NCBI RefSeq assembly: GCF_014194695.1
Contig: NZ_JACIAH010000007.1
Location: 248,001-312,000 of the forward strand
DNA length: 64,000 nt
Direction: 5' to 3'
DNA from: Rhizobium sp. BK399
Lineage (GTDB): Bacteria > Pseudomonadota > Alphaproteobacteria > Rhizobiales > Rhizobiaceae
Shown here one piece after another: positions 38,464 to 48,049 of this stretch. Made by a program: the position numbers and the translations under genes. Below the pieces are notes generated by a model. That model was given only the letters and a program-made list of their open reading frames with translations. It searched no databases and was not told the origin of the DNA. The stretch's first letter is position 1. Every line of letters starts with the position of its first letter.

Positions 38464-38657
38464 AACTGATCGTCAACGGTGAGCATCACGACCTGATTGC
38501 ACCAACGCTGTCCGAACTGCTGACGGTGATGGAATACGAAGGCGACTGGCTGGCGACCGCCGTCAACGGCGAAATCGTCCACCGCGAGGATCGCGCCGAC
38601 CATGCACTCAACGACAACGACAGGATCGAAATCCTGTCACCAATGCAGGGAGGCTGA
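38460..38657 (+). CDS. thiS: Sulfur carrier protein ThiS
   Basis: The 65-residue ubiquitin-like protein ends in the essential Gly-Gly (SPMQGG). The C-terminal thiocarboxylate it carries supplies sulfur to the thiazole. Start ATG 38460 overlaps the thiO stop (ATGA). thiF is not in this operon, as usual in rhizobia. Confidence 0.96.
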   Translation: MKLIVNGEHHDLIAPTLSELLTVMEYEGDWLATAVNGEIVHREDRADHALNDNDRIEILSPMQGG

Positions 38658-38659
38658 TC

Positions 38660-39433
38660 ATGCTGAAGCTTTATGACGCCGAAGTCTCTTCCCGCCTGCT
38701 TCTAGGAACAGCACGATACCCCTCACCGGCGATCCTCGCGGAGGCCGTTAAACGATCGGGAACGGAGATCGTCACGGTCTCGCTGCGCCGTGAAACCGCA
38801 GGCGGACGAAGTGGTGGTGCGTTCTTCGAAATGATCCGCTCGCTTGGCGTTCGGGTTCTGCCGAACACGGCCGGTTGCCATGGGGTCTCCGAGGCCGTTT
38901 TGACGGCCAAGATGGCACGTGAGCTGTTCGGCACCAACTGGATCAAGCTGGAGGTGATCGGCAATCACGACACGCTCCAGCCTGACGTGTTCGGTCTGGT
39001 AGAGGCGGCAAGCATCCTTTCAGCCGACGGTTTTGAGGTCTTTCCCTACACGACCGACGACCTCGTGGTGGCGGAGAAGCTGCTCGAAGCGGGTTGCGGG
39101 GTATTGATGCCCTGGTGCGCCCCGATCGGCAGCGCCGCGGGACCGCTGAACCCAACGGCGCTCCGTTCTATGCGCGCGCATTTCCCGGACATTCCGCTTA
39201 TCGTTGACGCCGGCATCGGTCGGCCGTCACACGCGACATTTGTCATGGAACTCGGCTTCGATGCCGTCCTCCTGAACACCGCCGTTGCCGGCGCCGGCGA
39301 CCCGGTTGCCATGGCCAGTGCATTCGCCAAGGCGATCGAATCGGGTCATGAAGCTTTCGGCGCCGGCATGCTCGAACCGCGCGATGTCGCGGTTCCCTCG
39401 ACACCCATCATCGGAAAGGCCGTATTCGCATGA
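38660..39433 (+). CDS. thiG: Thiazole synthase
   Basis: ThiG (257 residues, TIM barrel) builds the thiazole phosphate from deoxyxylulose phosphate, iminoglycine and ThiS thiocarboxylate. Conserved parts are [20 protein letters not shown], the WIKLEVIGN strand with the catalytic Lys, [15 protein letters not shown] and the phosphate-binding [11 protein letters not shown]. Two bases separate it from thiS, and its stop overlaps thiE. Confidence 0.97.
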   Translation: MLKLYDAEVSSRLLLGTARYPSPAILAEAVKRSGTEIVTVSLRRETAGGRSGGAFFEMIRSLGVRVLPNTAGCHGVSEAVLTAKMARELFGTNWIKLEVIGNHDTLQPDVFGLVEAASILSADGFEVFPYTTDDLVVAEKLLEAGCGVLMPWCAPIGSAAGPLNPTALRSMRAHFPDIPLIVDAGIGRPSHATFVMELGFDAVLLNTAVAGAGDPVAMASAFAKAIESGHEAFGAGMLEPRDVAVPSTPIIGKAVFA

Positions 39434-40059
39434 GGCTCGATCCCTTCTATCTCATCGTTGATAGCGCCGAATGGATCGCGCGTCTGGTGCCGCTCGGCGT
39501 CAAGCTTGTGCAACTCAGGATCAAGGAGAAGGAAACGACCGAGTTACGCGCCGAAATTCGAACCGCAAAGGCAATTTGCGCAGCGTATGACTGCCAGCTG
39601 ATCGTCAACGACTATTGGCAGCTGGCGATCGAGGAAAGATGCGATTTCGTCCACCTCGGTCAGGAGGATCTGGAAGCGGCCGACCTCGATACCATTCGCG
39701 CCGCTGGCTTGAAACTCGGCCTCTCTACGCACGACGATGCGGAGCTCGAGACTGCAATGGCGGCAAAGCCGGACTATATTGCGCTTGGTCCGATCTATCC
39801 GACCATTCTCAAGCAGATGAAATGGTTGCCGCAGGGACCAGAACGCCTCCGCACATGGAAGGCGCAGGTGGGCGACCTGCCGCTCGTCGCCATCGGCGGC
39901 TTGAACGTCGATCGAATTGAACGGGTCTTCGCGCACGGAGCGGATAGCGCCGCTGTCGTGACCGATATCACGCGCAGCGCTGATCCCGAAACGCGGACAC
40001 GGGAATGGCTCGCTGCCACCACACGCTGGCGAGCTGCCAAAACGTCACCGCATCGGTAG
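39430..40059 (+). CDS. thiE: Thiamin-phosphate synthase
   Basis: The 209-residue ThiE joins the pyrimidine and thiazole phosphates to thiamin phosphate. Motifs: [43 protein letters not shown] and VAIGGLN. The start overlaps thiG by 4 bases (ATGA). It is the last gene of the operon; thiD and thiL are elsewhere. A GC-rich hairpin follows. Confidence 0.95.
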   Translation: MRLDPFYLIVDSAEWIARLVPLGVKLVQLRIKEKETTELRAEIRTAKAICAAYDCQLIVNDYWQLAIEERCDFVHLGQEDLEAADLDTIRAAGLKLGLSTHDDAELETAMAAKPDYIALGPIYPTILKQMKWLPQGPERLRTWKAQVGDLPLVAIGGLNVDRIERVFAHGADSAAVVTDITRSADPETRTREWLAATTRWRAAKTSPHR

Positions 40060-40077
40060 TAGGACCGGGCAGCGAGG

Positions 40078-40095
40078 GGCGTGCTGTCGCACGCC
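40078..40095 (+). terminator. Hairpin after thiE, possible terminator
   Basis: GGCGTGC and GCACGCC form a perfect 7-bp stem with a TGTC loop, 19 bases after the thiE stop. Only TTC follows, so termination strength is uncertain. Confidence 0.45.
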
Positions 40096-40102
40096 TTCAA
40101 AA

Positions 40103-41497
40103 ATGATTGATTTGCGCATTCTCCTTCGCCATTTTCAAACAGGGGCGAACAACAGGTTGGGCTTGGCACGCATGTTACAACGGACCGAGGAAACGGATGC
40201 CGCGCTAATCGACAGGCTTCAGCAAGGCGCATTCAATTATTTCCCGAAGCACTACAATCCCGCCAACGGGCTCGTCGCGGACACGTCCATCACGGGGGTC
40301 CCCTGCAGCATCGCCGCGGTCGGTTTTTCCCTATCGTCCTATCCAGTCGCCGTCGAGCGTGGCTGGATGCAGCGGTCCGACGCGATCGACTACACACTGA
40401 AGACACTTTGTTTCTTTGCCAACGGTCACCAAGGCCGTGAGCGACACGCGATCGGCTATCGCGGCTTCTTCTATCACTTCCTGCATATGGATACGGGCCA
40501 CCGCGCCTGGAACAGCGAGCTGTCGACGATCGACACTACGCTTCTGGTGGCAGGCATGTTGACCGCCGCCGCCTATTTCGACCGCAACACCGAAGCCGAA
40601 ACGGAGATTCGCAGGCTCGCGAGTTTGGTTTACGAGAGGATCGACTGGCACTGGGCGCTAAACAAGGGCCAGACCGTCTCCATGGGCTGGAAGCCAGGCA
40701 GCGGCTTCCTGCGTTGGCGCTGGCAGGGCTACGACGAAGCGATCCTGCTTTATACGCTGGCGCTTGCCTCCCCGACGCATCCGATCCCACCGTCGAGCTA
40801 CGATGCCTTTACCGCGAGCTATTCGTGGATGCTGTTCGGCGACCAGCCTTACGTCTATGCCGGCCCACTCTTCATTCACTTCTTCTCGCATGCGTGGATC
40901 GATTTCCGTGGGATCCAGGACAAGGCAATGGCCGAGCGCAACTGGGATTATTTCCGCAACACCCAGTTATCGATCGCCGTGCAGCGAGACTATGCCGAGC
41001 GTAATCCCGGCCACTTCGTCGGCTACAACAAGGACATATGGGGCCTGTCCGCCTCGGATGGCCCGCCTCCCACCCGCAACATGCGTGGCGGTCGGCATCC
41101 GCGCGTGCTCGGCTATGCTGCGCGTGGCGCACCGCTCGGGCCGGATGATGGCACGATTGCTCCCTGGGCAGCGCTTGCATCGCTCCCATATGACCGCCGA
41201 GCCTCGCTCGACGGTCTTCGCGCCCTGATATCCACCTATCCGAACCTGCTCTACGAGGATCGTTTCCCCGGCGGATTCAACCCGACAGTCAAGACCAAGC
41301 GACCTGAGGGCTGGGTCGACGACCGCTGCGTCGGCATCGACCAGGGACTGCTGGTGATGACAATCGAAAACGATCGGTCCGATTTCATTTGGAGCCTTAT
41401 GCGGCGTTCATCGGTTATCCGGCGCGGTCTTGAGCTAGCGGGATATAGCGGCGGCTGGTTATCGGAAGACGAGAGTTCCGAACTCAAGATCGCCTGA
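40103..41497 (+). CDS. Stand-alone glucoamylase-like (GH144-type) domain protein
   Basis: The 464-residue protein has the glucoamylase-like (alpha/alpha)6-barrel domain: LIDRLQQGAFNYFPKHYNPANGLVADTS, GFSLSSYPVAVERGW, GYRGFFYHFLHM, WNSELSTIDTTLLVAGML and WRWQGYDEAILLYTLALASPTHPI-like segments, with SHAWIDFRGIQD further on. This domain type includes endo-beta-1,2-glucanases (GH144) and the central part of cyclic beta-1,2-glucan synthases. No signal peptide is seen, so it is probably cytoplasmic. Start uncertain: ATG 40103 or ATG 40172 (MLQRTEETD), neither with a good ribosome site. Activity on beta-1,2-glucan is inference. Confidence 0.75.
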   Translation: MIDLRILLRHFQTGANNRLGLARMLQRTEETDAALIDRLQQGAFNYFPKHYNPANGLVADTSITGVPCSIAAVGFSLSSYPVAVERGWMQRSDAIDYTLKTLCFFANGHQGRERHAIGYRGFFYHFLHMDTGHRAWNSELSTIDTTLLVAGMLTAAAYFDRNTEAETEIRRLASLVYERIDWHWALNKGQTVSMGWKPGSGFLRWRWQGYDEAILLYTLALASPTHPIPPSSYDAFTASYSWMLFGDQPYVYAGPLFIHFFSHAWIDFRGIQDKAMAERNWDYFRNTQLSIAVQRDYAERNPGHFVGYNKDIWGLSASDGPPPTRNMRGGRHPRVLGYAARGAPLGPDDGTIAPWAALASLPYDRRASLDGLRALISTYPNLLYEDRFPGGFNPTVKTKRPEGWVDDRCVGIDQGLLVMTIENDRSDFIWSLMRRSSVIRRGLELAGYSGGWLSEDESSELKIA

Positions 41498-42538
41498 TCA
41501 GCGGCTTCCGAGAACATGCGCCTTGCCGGCGATGTCGAGACGCACATGATCTCCGCGCTCCGGAAGCGCCACGCTTGAGGTCTTGATCATGATAGGGGGC
41601 AGGGCAACGCCTTCCAGCGACACGGCGACGGTGCAGGTCGCCCCGCCGAACTCCACCTCGACGACCCGCCCGCGGTAGGTCTGCGCGCTTTCATCGGGAA
41701 CGACGCGGATCTGTTCAGGCCGCAGCATGATCTCGACCTTACCTTTATGGCCGCCATCGACGGCGACGCGGCCGAGCGCACAATCGGCAAAGCCATTGCG
41801 AATAATGGCCGGAAGCATAACCGCGTCTCCGAGAAACAGGGCTGTCTCGCGATCAATCGGCTGCAGGTAAACCGATTGCGGTGACCCGGCCTGGATCAAC
41901 CGGCCTTCCCGCAGGACGGCGACCTGATCGGCAAAGGAGAGCGCTTCCGCCTGGTCATGGGTGACGAGGATCGTCGTGATGCCTGCTGACTGTAGGACGC
42001 GCGCCACGGCCTTACGCATATTCTCACGCAGACCGGTATCGAGTGCCGAAAACGGTTCATCGAGCAGCATCAGGCGCGGCTTGCGGCCAAGCGCGCGGGC
42101 CAGGGCCACGCGCTGCTGCTGACCGCCGGAAAGCTGGTGCGGCCGGCGGGTGAGCATGTTGCGGTCAAGCTCAACCATATCGAGTAGATCGACAATGCGT
42201 CGCTCGCGATCGGGGGCGCCGCGCTCGAAGCCAAAACCGATGTTGTCGGCGACACTCAGATGCGGAAACAGCGCGCCATCCTGCGACACGATACCGATGC
42301 CTCGCTTGTGCGCGGGCACCGTTGCCGGACCGTCGGCCAGAAGCTCGTCATTCAGCGTGACGCGACCGCTATCAGGCTGCTCGAAGCCGGCAATAATGCG
42401 CAGCAGCGTCGTCTTTCCCGACCCCGAAGGCCCGACCACGGCGGTGCGGCTTCCGGCGGCGACATCGAATGAGATGTTCTGCAATGCCTGGACATGCCCG
42501 TAGCGCTTGCTGATGCGATCAATCGTAAGCAGCGTCAT
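41498..42538 (-). CDS. Iron(III) ABC transporter ATP-binding protein, FbpC type
   Basis: The 346-residue ATPase has Walker [10 protein letters not shown], signature [12 protein letters not shown], Walker [13 protein letters not shown] and switch His in VTHDQAEAL, followed by a C-terminal TOBE-type regulatory domain ([11 protein letters not shown]). The Q-loop segment reads [14 protein letters not shown], a feature of the Fe(III)/FbpC group. It overlaps the permease stop by 4 bases (ATGA) and ends one base from the convergent GH144-type gene. Confidence 0.92.
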   Translation of the reverse strand: MTLLTIDRISKRYGHVQALQNISFDVAAGSRTAVVGPSGSGKTTLLRIIAGFEQPDSGRVTLNDELLADGPATVPAHKRGIGIVSQDGALFPHLSVADNIGFGFERGAPDRERRIVDLLDMVELDRNMLTRRPHQLSGGQQQRVALARALGRKPRLMLLDEPFSALDTGLRENMRKAVARVLQSAGITTILVTHDQAEALSFADQVAVLREGRLIQAGSPQSVYLQPIDRETALFLGDAVMLPAIIRNGFADCALGRVAVDGGHKGKVEIMLRPEQIRVVPDESAQTYRGRVVEVEFGGATCTVAVSLEGVALPPIMIKTSSVALPERGDHVRLDIAGKAHVLGSR

Positions 42539-44091
42539 TGTCCGGCAGTCCGTTTCGATTGGGCATAGAGAAGGAGGGTGAGCGGCAGCGATAGCACGAC
42601 CATCATGAATGCGTAAGGCGCGGCCGCGACGTAGTCGATCTCGCTGGTCAGCGACCAGAACTTCGTGGCGAGAGTTTCCACCCCATTGGGTGCCAGCATC
42701 AATGTCGCGGTGAGCTCATTGGTAATGCCGAGACCAACGAGGGCGACGCTGGCCGCCGCGCCCGGCGCGGCCAGTCGCATGGTGATCTGTCGCACAGCCT
42801 GGGCAGGCGTCCGCCCAAGGCCCATTGCGGCCCGCTCAAGCTCTACGGGCGCCTGGGCGATGCTTGCCCGCAGGCCTACCATGGCACGTGGCAGGAACAG
42901 CAGGATGTAGGCAGCAACAAGGGTCGCGAAGGTTTGATAGAGAGGCAGAACGAGCCGGACCGTAATCGTCACCAGCGCAAGCGCGACGACCACGCCAGGC
43001 AATGAGCCGACATAATAATGGCAGGCCTCGAGCAGGCGCTGAAGACGCCCCGGCGCTCGGACGGAAAGCCAAGCCATTGGTGCCGCGGCAATCGTGGCAA
43101 GAATGCCGCCGGAGATGGCAAGAATGATGGTTTGCACAAACGCATTGCCGACCGTGTCGACGCGCCAGACTTCAAGCCCACCCAGATAGAGCCACCGCAC
43201 GAGCGTCACGAGGGGAACCCCGAGGGTCAATGCCGCCAGCCCCACCTGAAGCACGATCGCCGGCACTGCGAACCAGCCGAGCCGACGGCGATCCGCCGGC
43301 CGTGCCGAGCCGGAGCCGACGCGGGCATATCGTTCGTTGCCGCGCAACAGGATTTCGAGACCCAGCAAAAGCAAGCAGCAAGCGACCAGAACACCACCCA
43401 GCATGTTGGCGGCCGGGCTATTGTAAGCGGATTGGAACTGGTCGACGATCGCGGTCGCGAAGGTGTCGAATCGGATCATCACGAAGAGGCCGTACTCCGA
43501 CAGCAGGTGCAGCCCGATCAGCAGCGAACCGCCGCAAATGGCGAAGCGCAGCTGCGGCAGGATCGTGCGAAAGAACAGACGCCAAGGCCCGAGGCCAAGG
43601 GAAGAAGCCGCGTCCTCAATGGCGGGATCAAGCCGGCGAAGCGCGGCAGCAACCGGCAAATAGAGAAACGGAAAATACGCCAGCACGGACACGAAGACAC
43701 CGCTCTGCAGCCCACGCATCCCCGGTACGAGACTGATCCAGGCGTAGCTATGGACGAAGGCCGGCACCGCGAGGGGCGCGACAGCCAGCCACGACCAAAG
43801 CCGTGCGAAGGGTATGTCCGTCCGTTCGACCAGCCAGGCCAGCGTGACAGCAAGAGCTATCGACAGAGGAATGGTGAAGGCTTCCAACAGCACCGTGTTG
43901 ACGAGCAGTTCGCCGACACGCGCGCGGAAAACGAGCTCCCTGACGGTCTGCCAGCCGACATCAAAGGTGATCCAGCCGATAAAACCAAGCGGAACCAGGC
44001 TAAACAACGCCACGACGGAGGCAAAGAGAATGACGGAAGCGTGAGGCAGACGCGCCCGCAGCCGATCTATTCCTGTCACGGGCCGTGCCAT
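42535..44091 (-). CDS. Iron(III) ABC transporter permease, FbpB type (fused double permease)
   Basis: The 518-residue protein fuses two permease domains with about twelve helices, as in FbpB/SfuB. Each half has its own EAA loop: [17 protein letters not shown] in the first and [18 protein letters not shown] in the second. ATG 44091 ([10 protein letters not shown]) is preferred to GTG 44151, which has no ribosome site. A terminator-like hairpin lies between it and the binding-protein gene, so it may be expressed at a lower level. Confidence 0.92.
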   Translation of the reverse strand: MARPVTGIDRLRARLPHASVILFASVVALFSLVPLGFIGWITFDVGWQTVRELVFRARVGELLVNTVLLEAFTIPLSIALAVTLAWLVERTDIPFARLWSWLAVAPLAVPAFVHSYAWISLVPGMRGLQSGVFVSVLAYFPFLYLPVAAALRRLDPAIEDAASSLGLGPWRLFFRTILPQLRFAICGGSLLIGLHLLSEYGLFVMIRFDTFATAIVDQFQSAYNSPAANMLGGVLVACCLLLLGLEILLRGNERYARVGSGSARPADRRRLGWFAVPAIVLQVGLAALTLGVPLVTLVRWLYLGGLEVWRVDTVGNAFVQTIILAISGGILATIAAAPMAWLSVRAPGRLQRLLEACHYYVGSLPGVVVALALVTITVRLVLPLYQTFATLVAAYILLFLPRAMVGLRASIAQAPVELERAAMGLGRTPAQAVRQITMRLAAPGAAASVALVGLGITNELTATLMLAPNGVETLATKFWSLTSEIDYVAAAPYAFMMVVLSLPLTLLLYAQSKRTAGQ

Positions 44092-44154
44092 CGGCCCTTC
44101 ATGGCCGGGAACAAGCAATCTGTTGTCCTGCAGCAAGGCCGCCGCCTTCACACG

Positions 44155-44193
44155 CTGAAAAAGGAAGGCAACCGCCCACGGAAGACGGTTGCC
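44155..44193 (-). terminator. Attenuator/terminator between iron-binding protein and permease genes
   Basis: On the minus strand GGCAACCG and CGGTTGCC (44167-44174 and 44186-44193) form a perfect 8-bp stem followed by TTCCTTTTTC. It lies after the binding-protein gene and probably allows only partial read-through into the permease gene. Confidence 0.65.
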
Positions 44194-44267
44194 GATTTCG
44201 TCATGCCCTACGTTTTTCTTGAGCCAAAAGCAACAGTTTTGACCAGCCGGACATGTGTCAGAAGGAC

Positions 44268-45296
44268 TTAGATGATACCGGCGGCGGTCATCAGTTCCGT
44301 CACCTTCTTGCTGTTCAAGTTGGCCGCATCGACCTTCGGCGCATCGAGGTCAGCCAGCGGGACCAGCTTGTCGTTCGATGCTGCATCCTTGCCGACAGCA
44401 TATTCGTAGGAGGTGCCATTCTTCAGGATGTCCTGACCGGGCTTGCCGGTCACGAACTTCAGGAAAGCCTGAGCATCCTTGGCATGCTGGCTCGACTTCA
44501 AAACGCCGCCACCCGAGACGCTGACGAAAGCACCCGGATCCTGGTTCTTGAAGTAGTGCAGACCTACGTTCTTGCTGTTTTCACCGGTCTTCCCCTGATC
44601 GCCGAACCAGTAGTAGTGATAGATCACCGCCCCCTCGACTTCACCCGCATTCACCGCCTTCATCGCGACGCTGTTGCCCTTGTATGGTGTGGAGTTTTCC
44701 TTGAGCGCCTTAAGCCAAGCCGCAGTTGCTTCCTCGCCCTTGAGCTCGAGCAAGGCGCTGACGATCGCCTGGAAGTCAGCGCCGGCCGGCGAAGCACCCC
44801 AGCGACCCTTCCACGCCGGATCGGCGAGGTCGAGCAGCGACTTCGGGAGCTTGTCTTCGGTCAGCTTCGTCTTGTCGTAAGCAAAAACCGTCGAACGGGC
44901 AGCAATGCCGGTCCACATGCCGTCGGACGGACGATATTGCTCGGGAACCTGGTCCAGCGTTTCCTTGTCGACCGGCGCAAAGAGGCCAGCGGCGTCAACG
45001 AGCGTCATAGCCGGGGAGTTCTCAGTCAGGAAAACGTCGGCTGGCGACGCGTCGCCTTCCTGGACGATCTGATTGGCGAGCTGCATGTCGCTGCCCTGGC
45101 GCATCGTCACCTTGATGCCGGTTGCCTTGGTGAAGGCATCAATCCACTCGCGGCCAAGGCTCTCATGCTGAGCGTTGTAGACGACAATGCCTTCGGATTC
45201 TTGCGCCACGGCGGCGCCGGTGGCCAACGACGTTGCGGCAACGAGCGAAGCGGCAAGCGCCAGCGCGCCGGAAACGCGGTTAAGGTAAGTTTTCAT
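44268..45296 (-). CDS. Iron(III) ABC transporter substrate-binding protein, FbpA type
   Basis: The 342-residue periplasmic ferric-ion-binding protein has a signal peptide (cleavage near AAVAQES). The mature start is [13 protein letters not shown], followed by [23 protein letters not shown] and the tyrosine-bearing [14 protein letters not shown] that supplies iron ligands in FbpA. GGAGG 5 bases before ATG 45296 fixes the start. Upstream lie a large dyad and an ICE-like palindrome, which fits iron-dependent control. It is the first gene of an fbpABC-type operon. Confidence 0.92.
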   Translation of the reverse strand: MKTYLNRVSGALALAASLVAATSLATGAAVAQESEGIVVYNAQHESLGREWIDAFTKATGIKVTMRQGSDMQLANQIVQEGDASPADVFLTENSPAMTLVDAAGLFAPVDKETLDQVPEQYRPSDGMWTGIAARSTVFAYDKTKLTEDKLPKSLLDLADPAWKGRWGASPAGADFQAIVSALLELKGEEATAAWLKALKENSTPYKGNSVAMKAVNAGEVEGAVIYHYYWFGDQGKTGENSKNVGLHYFKNQDPGAFVSVSGGGVLKSSQHAKDAQAFLKFVTGKPGQDILKNGTSYEYAVGKDAASNDKLVPLADLDAPKVDAANLNSKKVTELMTAAGII

Positions 45297-45366
45297 GAAG
45301 CCCTCCATGGTGTTTCACCCGAGATCCCCAGGGTGATGGAGCCCGTATATTTTTGTTGATTTCGCA

Positions 45367-45409
45367 TTTCAAGTTTTAGTGATGCCGTTGGCATCACAAA
45401 TACTTGAAA
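45367..45409. promoter_or_regulatory. Large dyad upstream of the iron-binding-protein gene
   Basis: Inner arms GTGATGCC (45379-45386) and GGCATCAC (45390-45397) are perfect around GTT. Outer arms TTTCAAGT (45367-45374) and ACTTGAAA (45402-45409) are also perfect. It lies between the Ldh2-type gene stop and the fbpA-type start. It could end the upstream transcript or act as an operator. Confidence 0.5.
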
Positions 45410-45421
45410 ACATTCGTCAAC

Positions 45422-45438
45422 TTTAGAATCATTCTAGA
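45422..45438. promoter_or_regulatory. Candidate ICE (Irr-binding iron control element)
   Basis: TTTAGAAT-C-ATTCTAGA is a palindrome with one mismatch, closely resembling the TTTAGAA...TTCTAAA iron control elements bound by Irr in rhizobia. It lies 126 bases upstream of the iron-binding-protein start and overlaps the stop codon of the preceding gene. Confidence 0.55.
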
Positions 45439-46423
45439 GCGTGCGGATTGCGGCGATGACTTCATCCTCCACGTCAATGCCATGTTCCAGTGCCTGCCGT
45501 CGGGCCGTTTGGCCGCGACGTCCTGGAAGCCGTACACCGGGATCGGAGGAAATCTCGCCGACCAGCATAGCCACTCGATCGGCGACGCCTTTCCCACCGC
45601 TGGCCGCGGGGTTGATGACCATAAGCATCTGACCAAGGCCGGGCGCCGAGCCCTTGTCGTCAAAGAGCGAGGAGGACTCGAAGGAAAAATTGGCCCCGGT
45701 CAATGCACCGGCGAGGAACTCCACCATCATCGCCAATGCAGCGCCCTTGGCTTCTCCAGAGGGCGCCATTGCGCCCTCGAGCGCCGCAACCGCATCCGTC
45801 GTCGGCTCGCCATTGCGGTCAAAGGCCCAATCCGCAGGAATGGCGACGCCTTTTTGCCGCGCAGCCATCACCTTGCCGCGGGCGACGCGTGACAAAGCGA
45901 GATCAATGACAAGAGGGTCGGCACCCGGAATCGGCGCGGCGAACGCGATGGGATTCGTTCCAAAGACGGGTTTCCGTCCACCCCAAGCGGCCATGGACGC
46001 CGTGGCGTTCGCGACCATCAGAGCGACAAGGCCCATTTCCGCAAACCGCTCTACGGTTAAGGCAAGGACGCCGGCATGGTGCGAACGGTGAACCGCAGCC
46101 AAGGCGATCCCCTGCTGCAGGACAATCTCCGGAAGCGCAGTGACGGCAAGATCGAAGGCCGGATAGGCGTAGCCATGGCAGGCGTCGATCCGCACGACGG
46201 CGGGAAACGGCCGTTCGAGCCGCGGCTTGGCAAATCCATCGACCTTGCCTGCCTTCGCCTGCTTTGCGTAGGCCTCGACCCGGCGCAGACCATGACCACC
46301 CTGCCCGGCGGCTTCGGCGGCAACGAGAGCCCTTGCAACCGAGTGTGCATTGGCCTCGTCTACACGATTGCGCACCAGAGCGTCGACAACCAGCGTTTCC
46401 GCCGCAGATAGGGTCAGATGCAT
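45434..46423 (-). CDS. Ldh2-family reductase, DpkA-like (piperideine-2-carboxylate reductase candidate)
   Basis: The 329-residue NAD(P)H enzyme of the Ldh2 family has GHGLRRVEAYAKQ, the catalytic-type VHRSHHAGVLALTVE, WGGRKPVFGTNPIAFAAP and the VIDLALSRVARGKV segment. Members include malate dehydrogenases and the DpkA reductases that convert piperideine-2-carboxylate to L-pipecolate in lysine catabolism. The neighbouring ALDH7-type and pipecolate-oxidase-like genes favour DpkA. It is separated from the ALDH gene by a strong terminator, so it has its own promoter. Confidence 0.8.
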   Translation of the reverse strand: MHLTLSAAETLVVDALVRNRVDEANAHSVARALVAAEAAGQGGHGLRRVEAYAKQAKAGKVDGFAKPRLERPFPAVVRIDACHGYAYPAFDLAVTALPEIVLQQGIALAAVHRSHHAGVLALTVERFAEMGLVALMVANATASMAAWGGRKPVFGTNPIAFAAPIPGADPLVIDLALSRVARGKVMAARQKGVAIPADWAFDRNGEPTTDAVAALEGAMAPSGEAKGAALAMMVEFLAGALTGANFSFESSSLFDDKGSAPGLGQMLMVINPAASGGKGVADRVAMLVGEISSDPGVRLPGRRGQTARRQALEHGIDVEDEVIAAIRTL

Positions 46424-46431
46424 AGCGACCT

Positions 46432-46472
46432 GCGAAAAAGAAAGGGTGATGACGTGTTATGCCATCACCCTT
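46432..46472 (-). terminator. Rho-independent terminator after the ALDH gene
   Basis: On the minus strand AAGGGTGATG and CATCACCCTT (46442-46451 and 46463-46472) form a perfect 10-bp stem with an 11-base loop, followed by TCTTTTTC. Confidence 0.85.
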
Positions 46473-46493
46473 ACAGCTGCAATGCAGCAACGG

Positions 46494-48032
46494 TCATTCG
46501 ACGTCGAACTTTACGCCCTGCGCAAGCGGCAAGGTCTTGCCGTAATTGACGGTGTTCGTCGCCCTACGCATGTAGGCTCTCCAGGCATCCGAACCGGATT
46601 CGCGGCCGCCGCCAGTTTCCTTTTCGCCGCCGAAGGCACCACCGATTTCGGCCCCGGACGGACCGAGGTTGACGTTGGCGATGCCGCAATCCGAACCGCG
46701 AGCAGAAACGAAGGTCTCGGCCTCGCGCATGTCGTTCGTGAAGATCGAAGAGGACAGCCCCTGCGGCACCGCGTTGTGCAGGTCCAGCACCTGGTCGAAA
46801 TCCGTGTACTTCATCACGTAGAGAATCGGCGCAAAAGTCTCATGCTCCACAGGGCCGGTTTGATCGGGCATTTCAACGAGCGCCGGACGAACATAGAAGG
46901 CGTCTGCCGCGCCGTTTTCGACGCGCTCGCCACCCGTGACCTTACCGCCGCCAGCTCTCGCCTGCTCAAGAGCCGACTGCATGTTCATAAAGGCCTGCTT
47001 GTCGATCAGAGGCCCAACAAGCGTTCCCGTTTCCAGCGGGTTACCAATCGAGACCGAGCCATAGGCCTTCTGTAGGCGCGGAACGAGCTTGTCATAGACG
47101 CTCTCGTGAACGAACAGGCGGCGCAGCGTCGTGCAACGCTGACCGGCGGTCCCCATGGCGGAAAAGGCAACGCCCCGCAGCGTCAGGTCCAGATCGGCCG
47201 TCGGGCAGATGATCGCGGCATTGTTGCCGCCGAGCTCGAGGATCGATCGGGCAAAGCGCTGTGACAAGCGGGGGCCGACAACGCGGCCCATGGCCGTCGA
47301 GCCGGTGGCGGAGACGAGCGGCACCTTGGGATGGTCGACAAGGACTTCCCCGACATCGCGTCCACCAATGAGCAACGTCGACAGGTTCGACGGAGCCACT
47401 CCGCCTTCGGCGACAAAGCGCTTCAGAGCCTTTTCAAACAGGGCCTGAACGGCAAGCGCCGTCAGCGGCGTCTTCTCAGACGGCTTCCAGACTGTTGAGT
47501 TACCGCAAACCAGCGCCAGGGCAGCATTCCAGGACCAGACGGCCACCGGGAAATTGAAGGCCGAGATGATGCCGACCACGCCCAAGGGGTGCCAGCTTTC
47601 CATCATCCGGTGCTCTGAGCGTTCGGTGGCAATGGTCAGACCGTAGAGCTGACGCGACAAGCCGACGGCAAAGTCGCAGATGTCGATCATTTCCTGGACT
47701 TCGCCGAGACCCTCGGAGGTGATCTTGCCAACCTCGATCGAGACCAAGCGACCGAGTGCGGCTTTTGCCGCGCGGAGTTCTTCGCCGAGCAGGCGGACGA
47801 GTTCGCCGCGCTTCGGAGCCGGGACGGCCCGCCACTCGAGGAATGCCTTGTGTGCCGCCTCGATGGCGTCCTTTGCTTCCGAGGCAGAATGCTCCTTCAG
47901 CGCACCGATCTCCTTGCCGGTTACCGGCGAGGTAACGCGAAGGGTGCCGCCGGTATAGCGGTCGGCGCCGACGCCCAGTTCCGTAAGCAGGTTTTTCGTC
48001 TCGGTGGCGAGATCAAGTGCGGAGATGGTCAT
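46494..48032 (-). CDS. ALDH7-type aldehyde dehydrogenase, AmaB-like (aminoadipate-semialdehyde dehydrogenase)
   Basis: The 512-residue enzyme belongs to the antiquitin (ALDH7) group. Marks are FNFPVAVWSWNAALALVCGN, the general-base Glu in LELGGNNA, the nucleophile Cys in TAGQRCTTLRR, and the C-terminal SDAWRAYMRRATNTVNYGK, which is diagnostic of ALDH7. ALDH7 enzymes oxidise alpha-aminoadipate semialdehyde to aminoadipate in lysine degradation (AmaB in Pseudomonas). GAGG 8 bases before ATG 48032. It follows the pipecolate-oxidase-like gene by 17 bases, forming an amaA-amaB-like operon. Confidence 0.88.
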   Translation of the reverse strand: MTISALDLATETKNLLTELGVGADRYTGGTLRVTSPVTGKEIGALKEHSASEAKDAIEAAHKAFLEWRAVPAPKRGELVRLLGEELRAAKAALGRLVSIEVGKITSEGLGEVQEMIDICDFAVGLSRQLYGLTIATERSEHRMMESWHPLGVVGIISAFNFPVAVWSWNAALALVCGNSTVWKPSEKTPLTALAVQALFEKALKRFVAEGGVAPSNLSTLLIGGRDVGEVLVDHPKVPLVSATGSTAMGRVVGPRLSQRFARSILELGGNNAAIICPTADLDLTLRGVAFSAMGTAGQRCTTLRRLFVHESVYDKLVPRLQKAYGSVSIGNPLETGTLVGPLIDKQAFMNMQSALEQARAGGGKVTGGERVENGAADAFYVRPALVEMPDQTGPVEHETFAPILYVMKYTDFDQVLDLHNAVPQGLSSSIFTNDMREAETFVSARGSDCGIANVNLGPSGAEIGGAFGGEKETGGGRESGSDAWRAYMRRATNTVNYGKTLPLAQGVKFDVE

Positions 48033-48049
48033 GGGTTCAACCTCGGTTC

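Noticed and set aside
43018-44271. Plus-strand frame of 417 residues opposite the iron permease
   Set aside because: Composition is Arg/Gln/Glu-rich without any fold-like pattern; it mirrors the membrane protein on the other strand.
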